A stretch of DNA of 6,223 bases. It comes from an uncultured Collinsella sp. Lineage in GTDB: Bacteria > Actinomycetota > Coriobacteriia > Coriobacteriales > Coriobacteriaceae. Every line of letters begins with the position of its first letter. Within the stretch, counting starts at the first letter, position 1. The notes under the pieces were generated by a model. That model was not told the origin of the DNA. It saw only the letters and a list, made by a program, of their open reading frames with translations, and made no database searches. Position numbers and translations under genes: made by a program. Location of the stretch: the NCBI GenBank assembly GCA_900555955.1, contig USNA01000060.1, positions 1 through 6,223 of the forward strand, in the 5' to 3' direction. This document shows, in pieces, positions 1 to 5,944 of this stretch.

Positions 1-76
1 AAGCCGATGTACCGTCGGTTTGACCGGGCGTTTTCTCTTTGAGGCCATGAGTCTCGTCAGGCTGCGAGCTAGCCGG

Positions 77-796
77 CTATCGCTTGGAATTGACGCGGTA
101 ATGGAAGATCTCGGGGTGTGTGCGAGTGTGCGTCACCTCAAACAAGATGCCATCCGAGGTGTACGACTGACTCTCCATGACGGCAACGCAGTTGTATTTG
201 CCGAGGTCAAGATAGCTGCAGTCCTCATCGTTGGCGAGCTCGACACTCACCGTACGACGGCTCGCCATCACTTTGACACCGCGCTTGTGCTCCAGATAGC
301 CGTAAATAGAATCTGCCGCGATCTCGGGAGTCAGGCCCTTGGCGATCGACGCCAAAAAATAGCCATGGTCCACTTGGCGCGCGTTGCCGTTGAGGCTTCG
401 GACACGCACTACGCGAATCAACTCCTCGCCCACCTTAAAGCCCAGGTGACGAGAGAGTTGCTCGGTGCAAACCAGATGTTCGAAAGACTTAACGTCCGTC
501 GATGCAACGGCATTGTTGCGCTTTGCAAACTCGCCAAACGACTCAACCTCTTCGAGTGCGCCCAACATGTCGGTTTCGCCCTTAAGCCAAATAACGCGCA
601 CGCCCTTGCCGTGTATGGGCTGCACAAACATCCCGTCGGCCAGCATACCCAAGGCGCGACGGACGGTATTGCGAGTGCATCCGAACTCCGCGGTCAGCTC
701 GGCTTCGGTTGGCAGCATCTCCTGAAACGCATAGGTCCCATTAATGATGCGCGAGCGTATTTCTCGGTAGATTCCTTCGTATATCGCTTTTGGCAT
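77..796 (-). CDS. GntR/HutC-family transcriptional repressor, TreR-like
   Basis: This 239-residue cytoplasmic DNA-binding protein probably represses the divergent PTS gene and itself. Residues about 5-70 form a GntR winged helix-turn-helix: the core at residues 28-49 begins LPTEAELTAEFG and continues with TRNTVRRAL, followed by the wing sequence HGKG at 62-65. Residues about 86-235 look like a UTRA effector-binding domain, including DHGYF and SIYGYLE. From memory, the overall length and the stretch around SIYGYLE resemble Bacillus TreR, which senses trehalose-6-phosphate. That would make a phosphorylated disaccharide or glucoside the likely inducer, which is inference. The ATG at 794-796 is preceded on the minus strand by AGAGGTG (802-808) at good spacing. 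The gene starts 229 bp from the divergent permease, a common regulator-target layout. The family call is firm; the ligand is not. Confidence 0.9.
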   Translation of the reverse strand: MPKAIYEGIYREIRSRIINGTYAFQEMLPTEAELTAEFGCTRNTVRRALGMLADGMFVQPIHGKGVRVIWLKGETDMLGALEEVESFGEFAKRNNAVASTDVKSFEHLVCTEQLSRHLGFKVGEELIRVVRVRSLNGNARQVDHGYFLASIAKGLTPEIAADSIYGYLEHKRGVKVMASRRTVSVELANDEDCSYLDLGKYNCVAVMESQSYTSDGILFEVTHTRTHPEIFHYRVNSKR

Positions 797-831
797 TGTT
801 TCACCTCTACATTATTCATTTCCGGCTAGGC

Positions 832-837
832 ACGATA
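832..837 (-). promoter_or_regulatory. possible -10 of the gntR-type gene
   Basis: On the minus strand 837-832 reads TATCGT, a partial -10 match about 36 bp upstream of the gene's ATG. A 17-bp spacer would place the -35 over 855-860, inside the GTTTAAAC palindrome. That position would let the repressor block its own promoter. The -35 match is weak, so this is tentative. Confidence 0.3.
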
Positions 838-850
838 GCATTTCTTAAAG

Positions 851-861
851 TTGTTTAAACC
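851..861. promoter_or_regulatory. candidate operator, copy 1 (TTGTTTAAACC)
   Basis: An 8-bp perfect palindrome, GTTTAAAC (853-860), sits within TTGTTTAAAC, which recurs at 973-982. It overlaps the likely -35 of the repressor gene. A second dyad, ACCGA-ATA-TCGGT (859-871), overlaps its right edge. Repetition of the same palindrome on both sides of a divergent regulator-target spacer is what a repressor operator looks like. That the neighbouring GntR protein binds it is inferred. Confidence 0.5.
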
Positions 862-886
862 GAATATCGGTAAAGCGACAGGATTT

Positions 887-900
887 AACCGTTGACGGTT
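887..900. promoter_or_regulatory. inverted repeat AACCGT-TG-ACGGTT in the divergent spacer
   Basis: Perfect 6-bp arms are separated by 2 bp, midway between the two genes. The dyad contains TTGACG (892-897), a good -35 match, but no convincing -10 lies 16-18 bp downstream. It may be a binding site for a second regulator or simply a chance dyad. Confidence 0.3.
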
Positions 901-959
901 TCTGTCATGCCCAAATCGGTTTCGCTCAAAACTGCCGGTACGACAATCGTCTGGTCCTC

Positions 960-965
960 TACAAT
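960..965 (+). promoter_or_regulatory. possible -10 of the PTS gene
   Basis: TACAAT matches the -10 consensus at five of six positions and lies about 60 bp before the PTS start codon. No good -35 is visible at 936-942. Transcription would start near 972, so operator copy 2 (973-983) would sit on the start site and could block it directly. Confidence 0.35.
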
Positions 966-972
966 GAATCCA

Positions 973-983
973 TTGTTTAAACG
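973..983. promoter_or_regulatory. candidate operator, copy 2 (TTGTTTAAACG)
   Basis: This is the second copy of the TTGTTTAAAC element, with the GTTTAAAC palindrome at 975-982. It lies just downstream of the TACAAT hexamer and 43 bp before the PTS start codon, where a bound repressor would block transcription. The distance from copy 1 is 122 bp, so looping between the two sites is possible but speculative. Confidence 0.5.
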
Positions 984-1025
984 TTTCCCCACGCGCAACG
1001 CGCCTCGATATTCGGAAGGCAGAAC

Positions 1026-3476
1026 ATGCTGCAAAAAATCCAACGCTTTGGCGGGGCAATGTTCGCGCCCGCCATGCTGTTTTCTATATCAGGCCTCATG
1101 GTCGGCGTCTCCGCTCTCGCAACGACTGCGGACATCGTCGGCGATCTCGCCGTATACGGAACCCCTTGGTACGTTTTTTGGACCATCATCCAGCGCGGCT
1201 CGTGGACGGTCTTTAAACGCCTCCCGCTCCTTTTTGCCGTAGCGCTGCCCATCGGTCTTGCCCAAAAACAACCGGCTCGTTGCTGTCTCGAGGCTCTCGT
1301 CGCCTATTTTGCCTACTGCTTCTTTTTGAGCGAGATCATTAAGCTGAGCGGAGACAACCTTGGACTTGAGTACCCGTCATCTTTGACCTCCGCCAGCGGT
1401 ATCACCGTCATCGACGGCATCAAGACGCTCGACACCGGCATTATCGGCCCGCTGGCGGTATCGGCAACCGTCGTTGCCATCCATGACCGCTTCTACGATG
1501 CCAAGGTTCCCGATTGGCTCGGCACCTTCTCGGGCTCCTCGCTGGTCTACCTCATCAGCTTTTTTGCCGTGTTTGCCCTTGCTGCTATCTCGGCCGCCAT
1601 CGTGCCCTACGTATACGATGTAACCGATACGCTGCGTCACGCGCTTGCAGGCGTCGGTCCCTTTGGCGTGGGCATCTTTGTCTTTTTAGAACGAGCACTC
1701 GAGCCCTTTGGCCTGCACCACCTGCTCTACATGCCGATCTACTACGACAACCTGGTCATTAACGACGGCATCTACGCCACGTGGAGCAGTTTGCTCCCCA
1801 TCCTCTCCCATAGCACGCGCCCCCTTAATGAGCTTGCGCCGTGGGCCGGTTTTACCGCCACCGGCTGGGTCAAGCTCTTTGGCCTTCCTGCCATCGCAGC
1901 TGCGTTCTACTCCACCGCAAAACCCGAGCGCCGCGCCGGCCTCAGGGTCATCCTTGTTCCCGCCATCATCGCCTCGGTGGTTTGCGGCGTTACCGAGCCA
2001 CTCGAGTTTCTCTTTATGTTCACCCACCCCGGGCTCTTTTTGCTCTACGCCGTCTTATCGTCTTGCCTTGCCACAACCATGAATCTCTTTGGCATCGTCG
2101 GCATCTTCTCGGGCGGCCTGATGGAGATGGCAGCCTTCAACTTTATTCCGCTCATGCGCACGCATGCCGGTGCCTATCTTTTGGCGCTCGGTATCGGCCT
2201 TGCCTTTAGCCTCATCTTTTTTGTTAGTTTTCGAGCACTCATCTTGGTCTATGACCTTAAGACTCCGGGCCGCGAGGATCATGTCGCCAATCGCGCGGCA
2301 ATCGATTGTTTAACGGGAAGCGACTTTGCCAAAGAGCAATCTCCCAATGACGAGGTCAATAGTCGATCCGATCAAGATCACGTCCTCGCTGAGCGGGTAA
2401 TTCAGCTTTTAGGTGGCGTTGGCAATATCGTGGGCGCAACCAACTGCGCCACGCGCCTGCGCGTCGAGGTCGCAGACCCTTCCATCGTTGCAGATAACGC
2501 GTCGTTTGTCGCGGTGGGCGCCAAGGGCCTCATCATTACGGGCAAGACCGCCCAGGTGATCATCGGCATCTCCGTTCCCCGCGTTAAAGAGCATTTTGAC
2601 CAGATCATGGGCCTCGAGCCGGAATTTGTGCCCACCACCTCGGCCTCCCCTGCCGCCAGCGCAGCCCATAAGCGCGGCGATATTTGCTTCTTCGATATCG
2701 ACGGAACGCTCGCCTGGCAAGACCCCAGGCTCGCCCAAGACCTTCCCGAAGACGAGCGGGACCTCTCCCCCTATCCCAACGAGGCGGTTTCGCAGGCAAT
2801 CCGAGAGTTTGTCGCCAACGGCAACATGGCCTTTATCTGCACGGGACGTACCCTCAGCTGCATCCACCCCAAACTTCTTGAGCTGCCTTGGACCGGCATC
2901 GTCTGTCTTGCGGGCGGTTACGCCGAGATCAACGGACACGCAATTCGCGATCTGTCGATGACGCCCAGTATGCTGCAGCGTCTTGCCCCCTACCTTGAGC
3001 AATCGGGCGAGGTCATCCGCTTTGAGGGCCTCAACGGCGTCGTGCGCATGAGTGCCGATGCGCCCGATGCTCCCGGATACGCGCGCACCCTGGGCGACGC
3101 AGTCACGCAGCTGCAACATTACAGTGTCTACAAGATCTTGATGTCTACATCGCTCGCCAACCACATCGCTCAAGATAAGGCACTTGAGCCGCTGCTGTGC
3201 TTTAACGAGCTCGAACTCGAGGTGACCGAAATCTCGCCCCGCGAATGCACGAAGCGCGGGGGCATCCAGTCTGTACTCGACGCCCTCGACCCCCACCACG
3301 GAACCGTATACGGCATTGGCGACGCCAGCAATGACGTCTCGCTGATGAACGCCGTCGATGTCGGTATCGCCATGGGCAATGCGCCGGACTATCTCAAGGA
3401 TAAGGCCGATTACGTGACCGACACCGTCGATCACGACGGTGTCGTTGCGGCGCTCGAGCATTTTAGGCTGATTTAG
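1026..3476 (+). CDS. PTS EIICB permease (MalX/alpha-glucoside type) fused to a Cof-type HAD phosphatase
   Basis: This 816-residue membrane protein should import and phosphorylate a sugar. Residues about 8-420 are a multi-spanning EIIC domain with the family motifs FGLHH (228-232), TEPLEFLF (323-330) and LKTPGR (411-416). These resemble MalX and alpha-glucoside EIICs as I remember them. Residues about 453-528 are EIIB, with the phosphocysteine at Cys474 in TNCATRLR. An Ala/Ser/Pro-rich linker (about 529-551) leads to a HAD domain (552-816). All four HAD motifs are present: DIDGT (Asp557, Asp559), Thr606 in CTGRT, Lys743, and GDASND (Asp766, Asp770). No EIIA is present, so a separate EIIA must supply phosphate. 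The ATG has GGAAGG (1014-1019) six bases upstream. The substrate is inferred: the TreR-like regulator points to trehalose, maltose or another alpha-glucoside. The HAD domain may dephosphorylate the imported or a related sugar phosphate. Confidence 0.92.
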   Translation: MLQKIQRFGGAMFAPAMLFSISGLMVGVSALATTADIVGDLAVYGTPWYVFWTIIQRGSWTVFKRLPLLFAVALPIGLAQKQPARCCLEALVAYFAYCFFLSEIIKLSGDNLGLEYPSSLTSASGITVIDGIKTLDTGIIGPLAVSATVVAIHDRFYDAKVPDWLGTFSGSSLVYLISFFAVFALAAISAAIVPYVYDVTDTLRHALAGVGPFGVGIFVFLERALEPFGLHHLLYMPIYYDNLVINDGIYATWSSLLPILSHSTRPLNELAPWAGFTATGWVKLFGLPAIAAAFYSTAKPERRAGLRVILVPAIIASVVCGVTEPLEFLFMFTHPGLFLLYAVLSSCLATTMNLFGIVGIFSGGLMEMAAFNFIPLMRTHAGAYLLALGIGLAFSLIFFVSFRALILVYDLKTPGREDHVANRAAIDCLTGSDFAKEQSPNDEVNSRSDQDHVLAERVIQLLGGVGNIVGATNCATRLRVEVADPSIVADNASFVAVGAKGLIITGKTAQVIIGISVPRVKEHFDQIMGLEPEFVPTTSASPAASAAHKRGDICFFDIDGTLAWQDPRLAQDLPEDERDLSPYPNEAVSQAIREFVANGNMAFICTGRTLSCIHPKLLELPWTGIVCLAGGYAEINGHAIRDLSMTPSMLQRLAPYLEQSGEVIRFEGLNGVVRMSADAPDAPGYARTLGDAVTQLQHYSVYKILMSTSLANHIAQDKALEPLLCFNELELEVTEISPRECTKRGGIQSVLDALDPHHGTVYGIGDASNDVSLMNAVDVGIAMGNAPDYLKDKADYVTDTVDHDGVVAALEHFRLI

Positions 3477-3516
3477 GCGCGCTCCATCAAACGCACGCCC
3501 GTTGTCCTAAATCGCC
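3466..3516 (+). terminator. inverted repeat across the PTS stop codon, possible terminator
   Basis: GATTTAGG (3470-3477) and CCTAAATC (3506-3513) are perfect 8-bp arms. They are extended by GGC (3466-3468) pairing with GCC (3514-3516) across a bulged T3469. The loop is 28 nt and the left arm contains the TAG stop. There is no U-tract after it (AAAAC follows), so it is not a standard intrinsic terminator. It could protect the mRNA 3' end or serve as a binding site. Confidence 0.3.
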
Positions 3517-3545
3517 AAAACTGCCGCGCCAAACGCCCTGATGTG

Positions 3546-3568
3546 GCAATATGTTATCTGCATATTGC
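3546..3568. promoter_or_regulatory. inverted repeat GCAATATG-N7-CATATTGC before the polyprenyl synthase
   Basis: Perfect 8-bp arms (3546-3553 and 3561-3568) flank a 7-nt spacer. The AT-rich arms stand out in a GC-rich setting and have the geometry of a dimeric-regulator operator. The element overlaps the farthest-upstream ATG (3551) of the next gene, which is one reason to place the true start downstream. Confidence 0.4.
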
Positions 3569-3589
3569 ATCAACGCAACCTCAGAAAGA

Positions 3590-4615
3590 ATGCGAGAACC
3601 CGTGTCCAGTCCGTTTACCAGCTTTTTAGCCCAGCACTTTGACCAGATTAACGACTATCTGGCCACGTTCTTTGACGGACAGGCGACCTCTGCCGATATC
3701 GAGCGCTACCTGTACGCGCCGCTCTCGACTTTTACGGCCAACGCCGGCAAGCGCCACCGCCCGCTTATCTGCATGCTCGCCGCAACCGCAGTGGGCGGTA
3801 GCTTCGAGAGCGCCCGCAGCGCCGCGGCAGCTATCGAGCATTTCCAGTCGGGCGCGCTAATCCACGACGACATCGCCGACAACGGACAGCTTCGTCGAGG
3901 CAAGCCCTGCATGCACCTTACCGAGGGCACGGGCCTTGCCATCAATTGTGGCGACCTGGCGCTCACCATGGTCACCAAGACGGTTCTCGACGACCCTACG
4001 CTGGAGTCCGACGTGAAGCTGCGCGTGCTCCACGAGCTTACCGAGATGATCGTCCGCACCATCGAGGGTCAAGCACTCGACCTGGGTTGGGTCCGCGACG
4101 GGCGCTTTGATATCTCGGTTGATGACTACCTGGACATGGCGACGCACAAGACCGCGTTTTACAGCGGAGCCACGCCGCTTGCCGCCGGAGCCATTATCGG
4201 CGGCGGCAGCGATGAGCAAATCGAAGCGCTGCGCGCCTTTGGCCTGTACACAGGCCTTGCCTTTCAGATTCAGGACGACCTGCTCAACCTTGTCGGCACT
4301 AAGGAAGCCGCCAACAAGGACTTCCGCACCGACATCACCGAGGGCAAGCGCACGCTTGTCGCCGTACACGCCCTCTCTGATGAGCGCCACCACGACGAGG
4401 TCGAGGCGATTCTTTCCTCGGGCACCGATGATCCCGCGCAGCTCGCACGCGCCGTGGAGATCTTCCAGGAGACCGGCTCCATCGATTACGCCCACACTTA
4501 CGCGCTCGACCTGACCGCTAAAGCCAAAGCGGCCATCGAAAACGTTGAGCTTGATCCGCACGCACGCGAGCTGTTCCTCTCCATGGCAGATTTCTTTGTG
4601 GAGCGACTCAACTAG
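3590..4615 (+). CDS. trans-isoprenyl (polyprenyl) diphosphate synthase
   Basis: This soluble enzyme condenses isopentenyl diphosphate onto an allylic diphosphate. The likely product is a C15-C20 or longer chain used for quinone side chains, carotenoids or other isoprenoids. With the start used here it has 341 residues, normal for the family. The first Asp-rich motif is HDDIAD (Asp93, Asp94, Asp97), followed by LRRGKP. The second is QDDLLN (Asp229, Asp230, with Asn233 in place of the usual third Asp), followed by DITEGKR. DDxxN and the TEGK stretch recall eukaryote-like GGPP synthases, which is recalled and not aligned. Chain length cannot be read safely. The start is uncertain: ATG 3551 overlaps an inverted repeat, ATG 3590 and GTG 3602 are in frame, and none has a strong Shine-Dalgarno. 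Confidence 0.88.
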   Translation: MREPVSSPFTSFLAQHFDQINDYLATFFDGQATSADIERYLYAPLSTFTANAGKRHRPLICMLAATAVGGSFESARSAAAAIEHFQSGALIHDDIADNGQLRRGKPCMHLTEGTGLAINCGDLALTMVTKTVLDDPTLESDVKLRVLHELTEMIVRTIEGQALDLGWVRDGRFDISVDDYLDMATHKTAFYSGATPLAAGAIIGGGSDEQIEALRAFGLYTGLAFQIQDDLLNLVGTKEAANKDFRTDITEGKRTLVAVHALSDERHHDEVEAILSSGTDDPAQLARAVEIFQETGSIDYAHTYALDLTAKAKAAIENVELDPHARELFLSMADFFVERLN

Positions 4616-4657
4616 CGGGGGTTATAAAACCTGTCAGCAGCGTATTTGGGTACAACT

Positions 4658-4666
4658 TGCTACACT
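4658..4666 (+). promoter_or_regulatory. extended -10 promoter (TGC-TACACT) for the CwlM-like gene
   Basis: TACACT (4661-4666) is preceded by TG one base upstream (4658-4659), an extended -10 arrangement. It lies in the 138-bp spacer after the polyprenyl synthase, about 88 bp before the next start codon. No good -35 is visible. A small dyad, TGCAT-GTTT-ATGCA (4673-4686), falls at the start of the predicted leader. Confidence 0.4.
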
Positions 4667-4753
4667 GTTGAGTGCATGTTTATGCATCCCTTTGCGTTGT
4701 CTATCCGACACACGCTCAAATAGTACGAATGGTACGCCGAAAGGGGTTCGTTC

Positions 4754-5659
4754 ATGGAACCTATTACAACGGGCATGCAGGGAGCAGCCGTCGAGGACGT
4801 CCAGTCCCGCCTTCTGCAGCTCGGCTATACAATCGATGACACCGAGGTCGCCGATAAGCGCTTTGGCGCCACCACCGAGCAGGCCGTTGGCACCTTTAGG
4901 CTCGACAGCGGTCTTGCCGCCGGTCACGCCGTTGACATTCCCTGCTGGAGTGCCCTGGTCGACGCCTCGTATAAACTGGGCGATCGTACGCTCTATCTGC
5001 GTATGCCCAATTTCCATGGTGCCGACGTTCAGGCCCTGCAGAGGGCGCTCAACGTTTTGGGCTTTGCCTGCGGTGAGGACGACGGCTATTTTGGCCCGCA
5101 CACCGAGGCCGCTCTGCAGCAGTTCCAAGAAAATGTCGGCCTGTTTGCCGATGGCATGGCGTTCCAGGATACCTACGCCTATATCAACCGCCTGCATCAC
5201 GTGTGGGAGGGCAAGCCCTCGGTTACCGAGGCCGAGTCGCGCATCGGCTTTGCCCGCGCCGCCAACGTTCTCGAGCGCTTCCAGATTGCCGTCATCGGTG
5301 AGGACCCCATCGCGCGTAGCGTTGCATCGCGCATGTGGAACATCGCCACGGCGACGACCGACAGCAGCGGCATGATGCTTTGCGATTCCGAGGTTCCGAC
5401 CGACGTGGATCTGGTGCTCGAGATCGCAAGCGATGAGCTGCCCGCAGATGCTGCGCCGCGCGCCACGATCGCCCTTGCCGAGTGTCACAACCTTGCACAG
5501 CGCATCCGCACCGCCAATGTCGCCGCGCAGCAAAAGCCCGCGCGCATCCGCATTGAGCTCACGGGCATGACGCGCTACAACGGAACCTTCACCGCAAGTG
5601 ATGCGCAGACACTCGCCGTACGCCTGCTCGATGGCGTTTGCGATGCCCTCGCAGATTAG
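4754..5659 (+). CDS. CwlM-like protein: two peptidoglycan-binding repeats and a degenerate amidase-like domain
   Basis: This 301-residue protein has no signal peptide (it begins MEPITTGMQG) and no membrane segment, so it should be cytoplasmic. Two PG_binding_1 repeats occupy about 6-70 and 88-148; the second contains VQALQRALNVLGF and DGYFGPHTE. Between them is DASYKLGDRTLY (70-81). This layout and that linker closely resemble mycobacterial CwlM as I remember it. CwlM is a cytoplasmic amidase homologue that stimulates MurA, the first step of peptidoglycan precursor synthesis. The C-terminal part (about 175-301) follows CwlM loosely, with VDLVLEIAS and IELTGMTRYN. It is much shorter, and I see no zinc-ligand His/Glu set and no tail like the phosphorylated CwlM C terminus. 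Catalysis is therefore unlikely and regulation or scaffolding more likely. AAGGGG (4741-4746) sits seven bases before the ATG. The domain call is firm; the CwlM-type role is inferred. Confidence 0.85.
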   Translation: MEPITTGMQGAAVEDVQSRLLQLGYTIDDTEVADKRFGATTEQAVGTFRLDSGLAAGHAVDIPCWSALVDASYKLGDRTLYLRMPNFHGADVQALQRALNVLGFACGEDDGYFGPHTEAALQQFQENVGLFADGMAFQDTYAYINRLHHVWEGKPSVTEAESRIGFARAANVLERFQIAVIGEDPIARSVASRMWNIATATTDSSGMMLCDSEVPTDVDLVLEIASDELPADAAPRATIALAECHNLAQRIRTANVAAQQKPARIRIELTGMTRYNGTFTASDAQTLAVRLLDGVCDALAD

Positions 5660-5666
5660 GTAAACT
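5638..5666 (+). promoter_or_regulatory. candidate tRNA-Gln promoter inside the end of the CwlM-like gene
   Basis: TTGCGA (5638-5643) and TAAACT (5661-5666) are separated by exactly 17 bp, each with partial consensus matches. The -35 lies in the last codons of the upstream gene and the -10 just after its stop. Transcription would begin about 25 nt before the mature tRNA. There is no terminator between the CDS and the tRNA, so readthrough is also possible. A small hairpin, GTTGC/GCAAC (5673-5688), sits in the leader. Confidence 0.4.
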
Positions 5667-5697
5667 AAACGGGTTGCTTTTGGGCAACACCACACAT

Positions 5698-5772
5698 TGG
5701 GACGTAGTTCAACGGTAGAACTCCGGTTTTTGGTGCCGGCTGTTGGGGGTTCGAATCCCTCCGTCCCAGCCA
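5698..5772 (+). tRNA. tRNA-Gln (anticodon TTG)
   Basis: All cloverleaf parts are present. The 7-bp acceptor TGGGACG/CGTCCCA (5698-5704 and 5762-5768) is perfect. The D-stem is GTTC/GAAC (5707-5710 and 5718-5721). The anticodon stem CCGGT/GCCGG holds the loop TTTTGGT, with anticodon TTG at 5730-5732. The T-stem GGGGG/CCCTC encloses TTCGAAT. The CCA end is encoded (5770-5772). The TTG anticodon reads CAA and, by wobble, CAG. Confidence 0.95.
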
Positions 5773-5782
5773 AAGAAACAAG

Positions 5783-5815
5783 CCTCTCGAACGCATAGCC
5801 GATCGGGAGGTTTTT
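5783..5815 (+). terminator. intrinsic terminator after tRNA-Gln
   Basis: CCTCTCGA (5783-5790) pairs with TCGGGAGG (5803-5810) in an 8-bp stem with one G-U pair, followed directly by TTTTT (5811-5815). It starts 10 bases after the tRNA CCA. Flanking ACAAG and CTTGT can extend the stem. This should end the tRNA transcript, so the structured RNA downstream would need its own promoter or readthrough. Confidence 0.85.
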
Positions 5816-5827
5816 CTTGTGGGCAAG

Positions 5828-5844
5828 CGGAGGGATTCGAACCC
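5828..5844 (-). other. inverted 17-bp copy of the tRNA T-arm region (possible tRNA remnant)
   Basis: Read on the minus strand, 5844-5828 is identical to 5747-5763 of the tRNA-Gln gene, covering most of the T-arm and the start of the acceptor 3' strand. Beyond these 17 bases the two diverge. I could not find a matching acceptor 5' strand (GGCAAGCG) or an anticodon arm on the minus strand, so it is not an intact tRNA. It may be a decayed tRNA 3' end, possibly left by integration, or a sequence in the right-hand element that mimics a tRNA. Confidence 0.4.
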
Positions 5845-5889
5845 GCAAGGCAACACAACTTCTCGTCCAGCACGGGAAAATCTACCTTC

Positions 5890-5930
5890 AAAAGACAGGC
5901 GCCCCAAGCCCATTAGGACCAAGAGCGCCT
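5890..5930 (-). terminator. terminator-like hairpin reading leftward
   Basis: AGGCGC (5897-5902) and GCGCCT (5925-5930) are perfect arms. On the minus strand the inner bases also pair, through several G-U pairs and one T-T mismatch, up to a TAAT loop, giving about 14 bp. The same inner bases do not pair on the plus strand. The stem is followed on the minus strand by TGTCTTTT. It could end a leftward transcript arriving from beyond the right edge. The U-tract is short, so confidence is moderate. Confidence 0.4.
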
Positions 5931-5944
5931 TACATCTAGAAAAT

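Noticed and set aside
16..40. CGGT-TTG-ACCG followed by a T-rich run, as a terminator
   Set aside because: The stem is only 4 bp with a 3-nt loop, and GGCG separates it from the T-rich run. No gene upstream is visible in the window.
70..79. TAGCCGGCTA palindrome at the repressor's stop codon
   Set aside because: It has no loop and no U-tract, and a 10-bp palindrome in GC-rich coding sequence is easily due to chance.
20..829. A 269-codon plus-strand open frame
   Set aside because: It is antisense to the GntR-type regulator, which has a clear helix-turn-helix and ribosome binding site on the minus strand.
2409..3461. A 350-codon minus-strand open frame
   Set aside because: It is antisense to the EIIB-HAD part of the permease, whose motifs are clear on the plus strand.
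4634..5848. A 404-codon minus-strand open frame
   Set aside because: It is antisense to the CwlM-like gene and runs through the tRNA. It arises from the GC-rich codon pattern of the real gene and shows no domain.
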